DNA from: Bacteroidota bacterium
GTDB taxonomy: Bacteria; Bacteroidota; Bacteroidia; UKL13-3
Assembly: GCA_027482225.1 (NCBI GenBank)
Contig: JAIXWD010000005.1
Location: 1 to 64,000, forward strand
Direction: 5' to 3'
DNA length: 64,000 bases
A program made the position numbers and the translations under genes. Under the pieces are notes generated by a model. That model searched no databases. It worked only from the letters and a program-made list of their open reading frames with translations, and was not told where the DNA came from. Of this stretch, positions 56,186-64,000 are shown one piece after another (positions within the stretch are counted from its first letter, which is position 1; every line of letters starts with the position of its first letter).

Positions 56186-56436
56186 AATTTAAGTGTGTAA
56201 AAATAGCGCAATGCAGTGTTGCATAAAAGAAAAAATTGCTAGTTGATGTTGCTTGTTGGTAAATAACTGTTTGCTAGATGTTTTGTGTTTGTGATATAAC
56301 ATGCATCAATACACCACAAGTTAAAAATGTGAATGAAAACCTTAATTGTAATTAACTAAAATCGTGTTATGTATCAATCGAATAGATTCAGGCTCGAAAA
56401 AAAAACAAAAAAGTAAAATGGGAAATATAAATGCTG

Positions 56437-56459
56437 AAAAAGATATTATTATCTTTTTT
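56437..56459 (-). terminator. Weak AT-rich hairpin after rpoN
   Basis: AAAAAGATA (56437-56445) pairs with TATCTTTTT (56450-56458), just after the rpoN stop on the minus strand. The stem has only one G-C pair, so termination would be weak. Confidence 0.4.
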
Positions 56460-56462
56460 GCA

Positions 56463-57941
56463 TTAAATTTCTTTACGCAACCTGGCCACAGGAATGTTTA
56501 ATTGTTCCCTATATTTTGCTACTGTTCTGCGGGCTATATTATAGCCTTTTTCTTTTAAAATATCCATCAATCGCTCGTCTGGCAAGGGTTTATGTTTATC
56601 TTCCGCCTCAATGGCATCCTTTAATATTTTCTTTACCTCTCTACTGCTCACCTCTTCGCCTTCATCATTAGTTATACCCTCACTAAAGAAGAATTTTAAT
56701 GGAATCACGCCAAAATCTGTTTGTACATATTTACTATTGGCTACACGGCTAATGGTAGAAATATCCAACCCTACTTTTTCTGCAATATCTTTTAGTATCA
56801 TGGGCTTCATTTTAGTTTCATCGCCCTCCAAAAAGTATTCATATTGGTGATGTAAAATGGCGTTCATGGTAATTAACAATGTATGTTGACGTTGTCTAAT
56901 GCTATCGATAAACCAACGTGCACTATCAAGTTTTTGTTTAATAAACTGCACAGTTTGTTTTAATTCTTTACTTGGATTTGGATTAGCATCATAACCCTTT
57001 AATGTTTCCATGTAGTTACGGCTAATTCTTAAATCAGGGGCATTACGTGCAGTTAGTTGCACCTCTAAATTACCATCATTATCAACCAAAACAAAATCTG
57101 GATTGATAAACTGTGGCTTTCCTGCAGATGCACTTTCTCCTGGTTTAGGGTTAAGATGGGTGATTACTGTAATGGCTAATTTTAAATCAGCTTCAGTAAT
57201 TTTATATTGCTTGGTAAGCTTATCATAATGTTTCTTAATAAAATCTTCAAAATCGTTTCGTATGATATGCTCAGCCAAAACAACTTCATTTCTGTCATGA
57301 TTTTTACGTTTAAGTTGAAGCAATAAGCAATCTTGCAAAGATGTTGCAGCAATACCTGCTGGGTCTAGTGATTGAATTTTATGCAAACAAACCTGCATTT
57401 CATCTATCGTTGCTTCCACATTTTGCCCAAAGGCCAAATCGTTAATAATGGCATCAAGCTCCCTACGCAAATAACCGTCATCATCTATGGTACCAATAAT
57501 CTGTCGGCCAATCATTTCCTCTCGCTCATTAATTGCAATAGCAATAAACTGTTCCAATAAACTATCATGAAAACTAGCTGTTTCAGCAAAAGGAATATCC
57601 TTGCGGTCTTCATCGTTCCCTTCATCACTCAGGTGGAAACCTTCAGAATCATAATCATCATTTACGTATTCTTTTACATCAAAAGTATCATCCGCTAAAT
57701 AATCTTCAACCGACACATTGGCCTCTGCTTCTGTTCCCTCAGCAATTTCTACCTCATTTTCTACCTGTTCTTTAGGGGCAGCATCCTCATCATCCCCCTT
57801 TAATAAAGCAGGATTTTCAATCAATTCATTATCTATACGTTGCTGTAAATCAACAGCATTAAGCTGCAACAACTTAATAAACTGTATCTGTTGAGGAGAA
57901 AGCTTTTGTAGCTGCTTTTGTTGTAGTCCTTGCTTTAACAT
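56463..57941 (-). CDS. rpoN: RNA polymerase sigma-54 factor
   Basis: 492 residues. The Gln/Leu-rich activator-interacting region I (LKQGLQQKQLQKLSPQQIQF, then LLQLNAVDLQQRIDNELIENPAL), an acidic region II, the core-binding region III and the RpoN box ARRTVAKYRE near the C-terminus are all present. Sigma-54 needs bacterial enhancer-binding ATPases; none is encoded in this window. The gap 56186-56462 before it holds nothing recognised. Confidence 0.95.
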   Translation of the reverse strand: MLKQGLQQKQLQKLSPQQIQFIKLLQLNAVDLQQRIDNELIENPALLKGDDEDAAPKEQVENEVEIAEGTEAEANVSVEDYLADDTFDVKEYVNDDYDSEGFHLSDEGNDEDRKDIPFAETASFHDSLLEQFIAIAINEREEMIGRQIIGTIDDDGYLRRELDAIINDLAFGQNVEATIDEMQVCLHKIQSLDPAGIAATSLQDCLLLQLKRKNHDRNEVVLAEHIIRNDFEDFIKKHYDKLTKQYKITEADLKLAITVITHLNPKPGESASAGKPQFINPDFVLVDNDGNLEVQLTARNAPDLRISRNYMETLKGYDANPNPSKELKQTVQFIKQKLDSARWFIDSIRQRQHTLLITMNAILHHQYEYFLEGDETKMKPMILKDIAEKVGLDISTISRVANSKYVQTDFGVIPLKFFFSEGITNDEGEEVSSREVKKILKDAIEAEDKHKPLPDERLMDILKEKGYNIARRTVAKYREQLNIPVARLRKEI

Positions 57942-58047
57942 AATGGTGCTATACTAAAAATTATGCCAATCTTTGTTAAAGTACGTAAACACTAGTATGT
58001 AAATATTATTATTTTCGCACTTTCAAATCAGCTAACAAAAGTAATAA

Positions 58048-59562
58048 ATGTATATTAAAGATTTAAGCAAATACGAAAGCCAAGAAATTACACTTAAAGG
58101 TTGGGCAGCGAATAAACGGGAGAGTAAAGGTTTAGTATTTATAATTTTACGCGATGGCACAGGCCTCTGCCAATGCGTTGTAGATGCTAATAGCGTAAGT
58201 GAAACTATTTTTAATGAGGCACGCAAAGCGACCTTAGAAACATCTTTAAGCATAACAGGTAAAATTGTTAAAGATGAAAAACAAATAGGAGGTTACGAAT
58301 TACAAGCCACCAATATTGAGCTAATACAAGTAGCGGTTGACTATCCAATTGCGAAGAAAGAGCATGGAATTGAGTTTTTGATGGACAATCGCCATTTATG
58401 GCTACGCAGCCAAAGACAATGGGCTATTATGCGCATTCGTAACACCATCATTTTTGCCATACATAAATTTTTTCAAAATGAAGGTTTTTTACAAATGGAT
58501 GCCCCTTTATTTACAGGTAATGCTGTAGAAGGAACATCTACTTTGTTTGAAACTGATTTTTACGGAGATGCGGCCTACTTATCTCAATCGGGTCAGCTAT
58601 ATGGAGAGGCCATGGCTATGGCGCACAACAAAATTTATACTTTTGGTCCAACTTTCCGCGCAGAAAAAAGTAAAACACGTAGGCACTTATCTGAGTTTTG
58701 GATGATTGAACCCGAAATCGCTTTCCATGATATTTTTGATAACATGGATTTAATTGAGCGTTTTTTACGTACTGTAGTAACCGAAGTTCTAAATACCAAC
58801 AAAGCCGAATTAGAACTAATTGGACGTGATACCGCAATTCTTGAAAACGTTGTTAAACCTTTCCCTCGTTTAACATACGATGAGGCAGTGAAAATAATAA
58901 AAGGAGAAGTTGACGTGAATGGAATAAACGCAATTACCAGTTTGGAGCAAGAACTTGCCGAGGTTAAAAACAGCATTGAGGCAACCAAAAAAGAAATTGA
59001 CGAGCGCGAAGAAAAAATTAAAACTCCTGGTATGAAAAAAGGAGAAATTGGTTTTAACCAAGCAAAAATAGATAAATTAAAACAAGAGCTTTCTGATTTA
59101 GAAGAACAAGAGAGAAATATTCCGGGTTGGTTAAATAGCGCTCGTAATTTTGAGTATGGTAACGATTTTGGCGGAAGCGATGAAACGGTTTTAACCCGTT
59201 TGTTCGACAGACCAATTATGGTTTATAATTGGCCACATGAGGTGAAAGCATTTTACCTAAAACGCGATCCTGAAAATAGTAATTTCGCTCGCGGTGTGGA
59301 CACATTAGCCCCTGAAGGATATGGGGAGATTGTTGGTGGAGGAGAACGAGAAACAGACCTCAACTTATTGGTAGAAAAAATTAACGAACACCAGTTACCT
59401 ATGCAAGCATTTGAATGGTATTTGGATTTACGTAGATATGGTTCTGTTCCACACTCAGGTTTTGGTTTAGGCTTGGAACGCCTGGTAACATGGGTTTGTA
59501 AATTACCACATGTTCGCGAGAGTATTCCTTTTCCACGCATGTACGGTCGTTTAATGCCTTAA
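58048..59562 (+). CDS. asnS: Asparaginyl-tRNA synthetase
   Basis: Class II synthetase of 504 residues. OB-fold anticodon domain at the N-terminus (ITLKGWAANKRESKGLVFIILRDG), motif 2 in TFGPTFRAEKSKTRRHLSEFWMIEPE, motif 3 in GFGLGLERLV. Residues ~293-356 are a charged coiled-coil insertion (VKNSIEATKKEIDEREEKIK; QAKIDKLKQELSDLEEQE) not found in E. coli AsnS; similar insertions are known from Bacteroidota enzymes. Its stop overlaps the next ATG. Confidence 0.94.
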   Translation: MYIKDLSKYESQEITLKGWAANKRESKGLVFIILRDGTGLCQCVVDANSVSETIFNEARKATLETSLSITGKIVKDEKQIGGYELQATNIELIQVAVDYPIAKKEHGIEFLMDNRHLWLRSQRQWAIMRIRNTIIFAIHKFFQNEGFLQMDAPLFTGNAVEGTSTLFETDFYGDAAYLSQSGQLYGEAMAMAHNKIYTFGPTFRAEKSKTRRHLSEFWMIEPEIAFHDIFDNMDLIERFLRTVVTEVLNTNKAELELIGRDTAILENVVKPFPRLTYDEAVKIIKGEVDVNGINAITSLEQELAEVKNSIEATKKEIDEREEKIKTPGMKKGEIGFNQAKIDKLKQELSDLEEQERNIPGWLNSARNFEYGNDFGGSDETVLTRLFDRPIMVYNWPHEVKAFYLKRDPENSNFARGVDTLAPEGYGEIVGGGERETDLNLLVEKINEHQLPMQAFEWYLDLRRYGSVPHSGFGLGLERLVTWVCKLPHVRESIPFPRMYGRLMP

Positions 59563-60554
59563 TGAAAGCAACACAATCTGTTTTCATCCTAATTCTTTTT
59601 AGTATCACCCCATATTTAGCATTTGCAGATGGAGGTGATACTACCTATATAAAAACTTTTAAGCGCAAGTATAACGTGCAGTTTAACTCGTGGTTAACAG
59701 ATATTGATGTATTGGTAAATCCAATTGGAAAGGACAAAGATTTTGGAATTAAGTTACAGCCCAATGTAAAAGGTCAGGCGGGTTTTGCATTTGGATTCAA
59801 ACATTTTACTGTTGCATTAGGTTTTCAACTGCCCGGTACAGAAAGTGATGTAAATAAGCGCGGTAAAAGTCAATACTACGATTTTTCGTTCGGGTACTTT
59901 CAGCGTAAATTTGGTGGCGAAATATATTACAGATATTTCCAAGGTATGCAACGAGGGCGAAATGATTTTGCATTAGCAACCATACGACCTGATATTTATG
60001 TTTCGAATGGAGGATTTAATTTTTTTTACGCAGCCAACCATAAAAAATTCTCCATGCGCTCGGCATTTTCACAGCAAGAACAACAAATAAAATCTGCAGG
60101 TTCTTTTTTATTATTAACCAATTTTCAATTTAGAAACTTATTGGCCGACTCATCCATTATTGCTCCCATTATTGATAACGAACCCACATTTTCTGATTTA
60201 GCAGGATTAAAACAAATGCGATTTATTACCTTTAGCTTAAGACCTGGTTACGGTTATAATTTCTTATCAAAAAACGGCAGATGGTTCTTTTCTCCATCAA
60301 TATTTTTGGGTTTTGGTAGTGGTTGGTATACCTCGCAATCAAACATAGGTTTTAAAACAGGTTTACCGATTGATGCCGCTTTACACGCCAAAATATTTGT
60401 AGGCTACAATCATCCAGAATGGTACATTAGTGCTTTTTATGCGCACGATAGTAATCTTAACATTTTTAAAAGTAGTTTTGTTAACCTTGACACACGTAGC
60501 GTTGGTATAAATCTTGGCTACAGAATAAACAGCATAGGTACAAAATGGCTTTAA
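59562..60554 (+). CDS. DUF4421 family outer-membrane protein
   Basis: 330 residues with a signal peptide (FILILFSITPYLAFAD) and amphipathic beta strands throughout, as expected for an outer-membrane barrel. The conserved region DFGIKLQPNVKGQAGFAFGFKH and FGYFQRKFGGEIYYRYFQGM fits DUF4421, a Bacteroidota family of unknown function. The start overlaps the asnS stop by one base and the end overlaps the next gene by 10 bp, so the three are coupled. Confidence 0.8.
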   Translation: MKATQSVFILILFSITPYLAFADGGDTTYIKTFKRKYNVQFNSWLTDIDVLVNPIGKDKDFGIKLQPNVKGQAGFAFGFKHFTVALGFQLPGTESDVNKRGKSQYYDFSFGYFQRKFGGEIYYRYFQGMQRGRNDFALATIRPDIYVSNGGFNFFYAANHKKFSMRSAFSQQEQQIKSAGSFLLLTNFQFRNLLADSSIIAPIIDNEPTFSDLAGLKQMRFITFSLRPGYGYNFLSKNGRWFFSPSIFLGFGSGWYTSQSNIGFKTGLPIDAALHAKIFVGYNHPEWYISAFYAHDSNLNIFKSSFVNLDTRSVGINLGYRINSIGTKWL

Positions 60555-61684
60555 GTTTTAAATACGTAGTAGCAACTGCACTTATTTTATGTTACACCAA
60601 TACATTTGCACAACAAAAAAACTTTGTATTGCGTACCATGGATTGGGGCTATAGAATTGTGCAAGGCGACTCTGCAAAACCTAAAAAAAAGTACTTATTT
60701 ATTGTTCCAATTGTTTCTTATAAACCAGAAACTCGCTGGCAATTTGGCGTATCAACATCACATTTTTTTAGAGCTAAAAACAACGATAGTGTTACACGAC
60801 CCTCTGTTGTTAGGCTAAACATTAGTTACACGCAAAATAACCAACTTAGCATTCGGCCTATGTTTGAAGTGTTTACAGCAAATAACAAATACAGCCTTCG
60901 AAGTTTATTACAGTATAGTAATTTCATTGAAAACTACTGGGGCATTGGAAACAACACACCCGAAAGCAATAAAGAAGTTTACAGTTTTAATCAATACAAA
61001 GCCAATATTAAAGCAACACGACAACTAAAAAAAGGAGTCTATTTAGGTTTGCAAATAGATTACGAAAAGTTGTACAACCTAGAATACGAAAGTGGGAGCT
61101 TAATGGCCGTATCAAATGTAACAGGGGTTAATGGCTATTATTATTCTGGATTAGGACCTGTTTTAACTTTAGACAATAGAAATCAAATTTACTTCCCAAC
61201 AAAGGGACATATCGTAGATATTTCGGCATCTGTAAAAGACAAAAACATTGGTAGCAGCAGTAGTTTTGCTAATATTACAATTGACGCAAGGAAATACATT
61301 AGGCTTTGGAATGAAAACGTTTTGGCAATGCAAACCTTCATTTCATTTAATGATGGAGATGTGCCATACAGAGCAATGGGCACTTTGGGTAACGAAAGTT
61401 ACTTTAGGGGCTATTATTTTGGTCGCTACCGCGATAAACACGAAGTTAGCCTACAAGCAGAATTGCGCAAACAAATATGGGGACCATTAAGTATGGTTGC
61501 TTTTGGCGGTTTGGGAAATGTGGCGTCAACCCCAGAAAAACTGAACAAATTTATTAAGCCGATGTATGGCTTAGGATTGAGAATTAAGGCTATACCTAGA
61601 GAAAAAATTAACTTTAGGTTAGATTATGCTCGCGGTAGCAATGGATTACATGCTTTTTATGTTACATTAAACGAGGCCTTTTAG
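60545..61684 (+). CDS. Omp85/D15-type surface antigen barrel protein
   Basis: 379 residues: signal peptide (YVVATALILCYTNTFAQ), then a barrel ending in Phe. YYYSGLGPVLTLDNRNQIYFPTKGHIVDI and the GNESYFRGYYFGRYRD segment (the RGY-type motif of D15 barrels) identify the bacterial surface antigen family; no POTRA domains precede it. It is therefore not BamA but a stand-alone barrel, of a kind often found with phospholipase or transport roles. It overlaps the DUF4421 gene by 10 bp. Confidence 0.82.
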   Translation: MALSFKYVVATALILCYTNTFAQQKNFVLRTMDWGYRIVQGDSAKPKKKYLFIVPIVSYKPETRWQFGVSTSHFFRAKNNDSVTRPSVVRLNISYTQNNQLSIRPMFEVFTANNKYSLRSLLQYSNFIENYWGIGNNTPESNKEVYSFNQYKANIKATRQLKKGVYLGLQIDYEKLYNLEYESGSLMAVSNVTGVNGYYYSGLGPVLTLDNRNQIYFPTKGHIVDISASVKDKNIGSSSSFANITIDARKYIRLWNENVLAMQTFISFNDGDVPYRAMGTLGNESYFRGYYFGRYRDKHEVSLQAELRKQIWGPLSMVAFGGLGNVASTPEKLNKFIKPMYGLGLRIKAIPREKINFRLDYARGSNGLHAFYVTLNEAF

Positions 61685-61720
61685 CTGATTTTAAATTAGT
61701 TCTTAAAGTTATTCTAAACC

Positions 61721-61752
61721 GTTGCTTAATCCATTACTTTTTTACACCTTTG
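61721..61752 (+). promoter_or_regulatory. Promoter of the DHH phosphoesterase gene
   Basis: GTTG (61721-61724), 20 bp, then CACCTTTG (61745-61752), the same -7 octamer as at 47129. Transcription would begin near 61757, about 17 nt before the proposed CTG start. Confidence 0.5.
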
Positions 61753-61773
61753 CACACTTAAAAAATTCATTCT

Positions 61774-62784
61774 CTGAACAATATTATAGAAATAAAACCG
61801 CTGCTCGAAGCTGCTGTTAAGCCTAACATTGTAATAACAACACATCATAAACCCGATGCTGATGCCCTTGGATCATCTTTGGGTTTGTACAATTACTTAT
61901 TGTTAAAGGGCCTACAACCTATTGTTGTATCGCCTACAGATTATGGCGATTTTTTAAAGTGGATGCCTGGAGAACCTACTGTTATCGATTTTGAAGCAGA
62001 AACAGATCACTCAGCAAGTTTAATTGCCCATGCCGATTTAATTTTTTGTCTTGACTTTAATGCACTAAAACGCATCAACCAAATGGGAGAATTGGTAGCT
62101 GCAAGCAAAGCTAAAAAAGTAATAATTGACCATCATTTAGAGCCTGAAAATTTTGCTGCCTACCAATTGCACAATACACAACGCAGCAGTACTTGCGAGT
62201 TAATTTATGAGATGATTGATTTGTTTGGAGATGCCGATTTGGTAAATGAAGACATTGCCAATTGTTTGTATGCAGGTATTATGACAGATACCGCTTCGTT
62301 TAAACATGGAAGTACATACCCTTCTACGCACCATGTTGCAGCACAGCTATTAGCAAAAGGTGCAAAGCCCAATTTAATTTACGAACACATATATGATAAC
62401 TACTCGTTTGACAGGATGCGTTTTATTGGATTTTGTTTAAACGAAAAAATGCAATTGCTACGCGAGTTCAATACGGCTTTAATTTGTGTTACAGCAGACG
62501 AACTAAAACGTTACAATATTATTACTGGTGATACCGAAGGTTTGGTAAACTATGGTTTAGCTATTAGGGATATAAACTTTTCTGTATTGATTGTTGATAG
62601 AACTGTTGCTAGAAAAATGAGTTTTAGAAGCAAAGGAAAGTTTCCAGCCAACGAATTTGCAAAAACATACTTTAGTGGCGGGGGCCATTTTAATGCAGCA
62701 GGTGGAGAAAGCCATGATGCTATAGAAATTGTTGAAACAAAATTTAAAGAAGCACTAGCTGCTTATAAACACTTATTAATTTAA
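61774..62784 (+). CDS. DHH-family phosphoesterase, NrnA-like (oligoribonuclease/PAP phosphatase), unusual start
   Basis: 336 residues if started at CTG 61774. Degrades short RNA and 3'-phosphoadenosine phosphate. Motif I THHKPDADALGSS (His24, Asp28, Asp30), Asp in FCLDFNA, the DHH motif IIDHH, and the DHHA1 end GGGHFNAAGGES are all present. The frame is open only from 61762, and between there and motif I it contains no ATG, GTG or TTG. The first normal start, TTG 61879, lies after motif I and would remove metal ligands. CTG 61774 (LNNIIEIKPLLEAAVKP) gives the N-terminus normal for the family; ATT 61765 is another option. Confidence 0.82.
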   Translation: MNNIIEIKPLLEAAVKPNIVITTHHKPDADALGSSLGLYNYLLLKGLQPIVVSPTDYGDFLKWMPGEPTVIDFEAETDHSASLIAHADLIFCLDFNALKRINQMGELVAASKAKKVIIDHHLEPENFAAYQLHNTQRSSTCELIYEMIDLFGDADLVNEDIANCLYAGIMTDTASFKHGSTYPSTHHVAAQLLAKGAKPNLIYEHIYDNYSFDRMRFIGFCLNEKMQLLREFNTALICVTADELKRYNIITGDTEGLVNYGLAIRDINFSVLIVDRTVARKMSFRSKGKFPANEFAKTYFSGGGHFNAAGGESHDAIEIVETKFKEALAAYKHLLI

Positions 62785-62790
62785 ACAAAA

Positions 62791-63627
62791 ATGAAAAAAT
62801 CAATATCCCTACTTGCTGCTGTAGCAGCTTTATTTACCGTGGCATGCGGTGGATACAAAACAACAGACAACGGTGTTAAATACCGTATTATTACAGATAA
62901 CACCGAAGGTCGCGCTGTAGATGGCGATACCAATGCAGTGTTATTTATGAATTACAAACTTGCAATCGAATCAACCGATTCTACTTTGGTTGAAACCTTT
63001 AGCAAAAATAGCCCAGTTTATATTCCAGTTGCCGAACCTAATTTTAGAAAAGCGTTTGAATTATTAAGCGTAGGTGATAGTGCTGAGCTATTAATTAATG
63101 CTGATACTTTCTTTATGAAAAGCTTTGGTCAAAGCAGACCAACCTGGATTAAGGAAGCCGATAACATTAAGTTTATTGTTAAGGTTGTTGATATCATGAA
63201 TCAACAAGAAATTATGAAAAAAGAACAAGAAGACATGTCGAAGTTACAACAAGCCGATTCTCTTGCTTTTACTCAAATGATTTCTACATTACCTGATGCA
63301 AAGAAAACTGCAAGTGGCTTATTTTATGTAATTCAAAAATCAGGAAACGGCAAAACACCTAAAAAAGGTGATAAAGTTAAAGTGCTTTATAAAGGTACCT
63401 TACTTAACGGACAAGTTTTTGATGAGAACTTAAATGAAGGTATATCTTTCCCAGTTGGCTTAGGACAAGTTATACCAGGTTGGGATGAAATATTACAGTT
63501 AATGAAAGAGGGTGATAAATTTAAGGCTGTAATTCCTTGGAATTTGGCTTATGGTAACCGTGGTAACGGACCTATTCCTCCTTTCAGCACTTTGGTGTTT
63601 GAAATGGAATTGGTTAAAGTTAACTAG
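62791..63627 (+). CDS. FKBP-type peptidyl-prolyl isomerase lipoprotein
   Basis: 278 residues. Lipoprotein signal ISLLAAVAALFTVAC with Cys19. Residues ~25-130 form a domain of their own (VLFMNYKLAIESTDSTLVETF; FELLSVGDSAELLI), which looks like a degenerate FKBP half. The C-terminal FKBP domain (~175-278) is complete: VKVLYKGTLLNGQVFDENL, QVIPGWDEILQLMKEGDK, IPWNLAYGNRG and IPPFSTLVFEMEL. It likely assists folding in the periplasm or at the outer membrane. It follows the DHH gene by 6 bp. Confidence 0.92.
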   Translation: MKKSISLLAAVAALFTVACGGYKTTDNGVKYRIITDNTEGRAVDGDTNAVLFMNYKLAIESTDSTLVETFSKNSPVYIPVAEPNFRKAFELLSVGDSAELLINADTFFMKSFGQSRPTWIKEADNIKFIVKVVDIMNQQEIMKKEQEDMSKLQQADSLAFTQMISTLPDAKKTASGLFYVIQKSGNGKTPKKGDKVKVLYKGTLLNGQVFDENLNEGISFPVGLGQVIPGWDEILQLMKEGDKFKAVIPWNLAYGNRGNGPIPPFSTLVFEMELVKVN

Positions 63628-63645
63628 AATTAAAACTACGTATTT

Positions 63646-64000
63646 ATGAAACACCTGTTATTGGTAATAATCAGTTTGTGTTATTTGGTGAGTTTAAAAG
63701 CCCAATACGCGCCTGCTATTACTAAGGCAGGTGTTTTATTTTATGATATTATTCCAATTAACGATAGCTTAAATAAACGTAAAACTAAAGTTGATGATTT
63801 ATTGGATATTGATTATCATATGTCCATAGCTTCTAACGATTCTCTTTTGGCCGAAACGTTCACCAAAAATCAACATGTAACTGTACCTGCTACACACCCT
63901 AGTTTTAGGGGTATTTTTAAAGAAATGGAAAAAGGAGATCTGGTTAATATTGTTATCTCGGCCGACTCGTTTTACAAGTACACCATTAACGCACCTTTAC
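63646..64000 (+). CDS. Paralogue of the FKBP lipoprotein N-terminal domain, truncated by window end
   Basis: Opens at ATG 63646, 18 bp after the FKBP gene, and runs off the window. It has a signal peptide (HLLLVIISLCYLVSLKAQ) without a lipobox. The next residues (DYHMSIASNDSLLAETFTKN, then VPATHPSFRGIFKEMEKGD) align with the N-terminal domain of the preceding protein (NYKLAIESTDSTLVETFSKN; VAEPNFRKAFELLSVGD). It is evidently a tandem duplicate; whether it has an FKBP domain lies beyond the window. Confidence 0.82.
   Translation, partial: MKHLLLVIISLCYLVSLKAQYAPAITKAGVLFYDIIPINDSLNKRKTKVDDLLDIDYHMSIASNDSLLAETFTKNQHVTVPATHPSFRGIFKEMEKGDLVNIVISADSFYKYTINAPL

Noticed and set aside
56186-56462. 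Hidden gene or RNA between holB and rpoN
   Set aside because: Only AT-rich sequence with a short inverted repeat (ATGCA-GTGT-TGCAT) and the weak hairpin after rpoN; no ORF or stable structure.

Overview
The window is a low-GC (about 36% by eye), gene-dense chromosome segment from a member of the Bacteroidota. The evidence is a type IX secretion (T9SS) C-terminal sorting domain, the gliding lipoprotein GldH, Bacteroidota-typical families (DUF4293, DUF3127, DUF4421, a fused SpmA/SpmB protein, RicT beside gldH and holB), promoters of the form TTTG - about 19 bp - TAnnTTTG, and almost no Shine-Dalgarno sites. The order or genus cannot be fixed from the sequence alone. No tRNA, rRNA, insertion sequence, prophage or CRISPR array was recognised.

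Layout. 1-2768 is the N-terminal part of a huge secreted Ig/fibronectin protein (minus strand, runs off the window). 3016-5051 holds ldcA and manC, divergent from recQ, kup and a YwbE-family gene (5216-9612). 9671-11548 is an acyl-CoA synthetase with two adjacent 26-bp palindromes in front of it. 11809-14414 is the housekeeping operon DUF4293-thiL-ruvX-def, divergent from a thiolase-truA-ABC exporter-TPR protein-sucD run (14539-20576). 20719-24534 is a 1271-residue T9SS cargo protein with SprB-like repeats, divergent from a helix-turn-helix regulator that is split by an in-frame amber codon (24620-25780). 25868-29245 is a B12-dependent class II ribonucleotide reductase. 29662-34672 contains an ether-lipid GGGP synthase, a SET-domain protein, an RNase H, a glutaminyl-cyclase-like M28 lipoprotein, cysS and an SSB-like DUF3127 protein.

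34893-42920 carries the SpmA/B-like membrane protein, pterin dehydratase and a surface-sugar block (galE, rfbB, rfbA, phosphoglucose/phosphomannose isomerase, CpsB/YwqE-type phosphatase), then purM. polA and an MscS channel follow on the plus strand. Between mscS and a 1134-residue outer-membrane protein lies a 410-bp gap holding a promoter, a compact multi-stem RNA and a strong intrinsic terminator: the best candidate here for an undescribed small RNA or leader. The rest (50829-64000) holds a GyrI-like protein, tdk, gldH-ricT-holB, rpoN, asnS with two downstream outer-membrane proteins, an NrnA-type DHH phosphoesterase that seems to lack a standard start codon, an FKBP lipoprotein isomerase and the beginning of a paralogue of it.

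Most of the window is core metabolism and envelope biogenesis. The sugar enzymes, the T9SS substrates, GldH and the outer-membrane barrels together suggest a gliding or surface-active bacterium with an elaborate envelope; that is inference. The unusual signals are regulatory or RNA-level: the 47.1-47.3 kb RNA, the twin palindromes, the amber-split regulator, the non-standard start and a second structured RNA motif at 34.8 kb.
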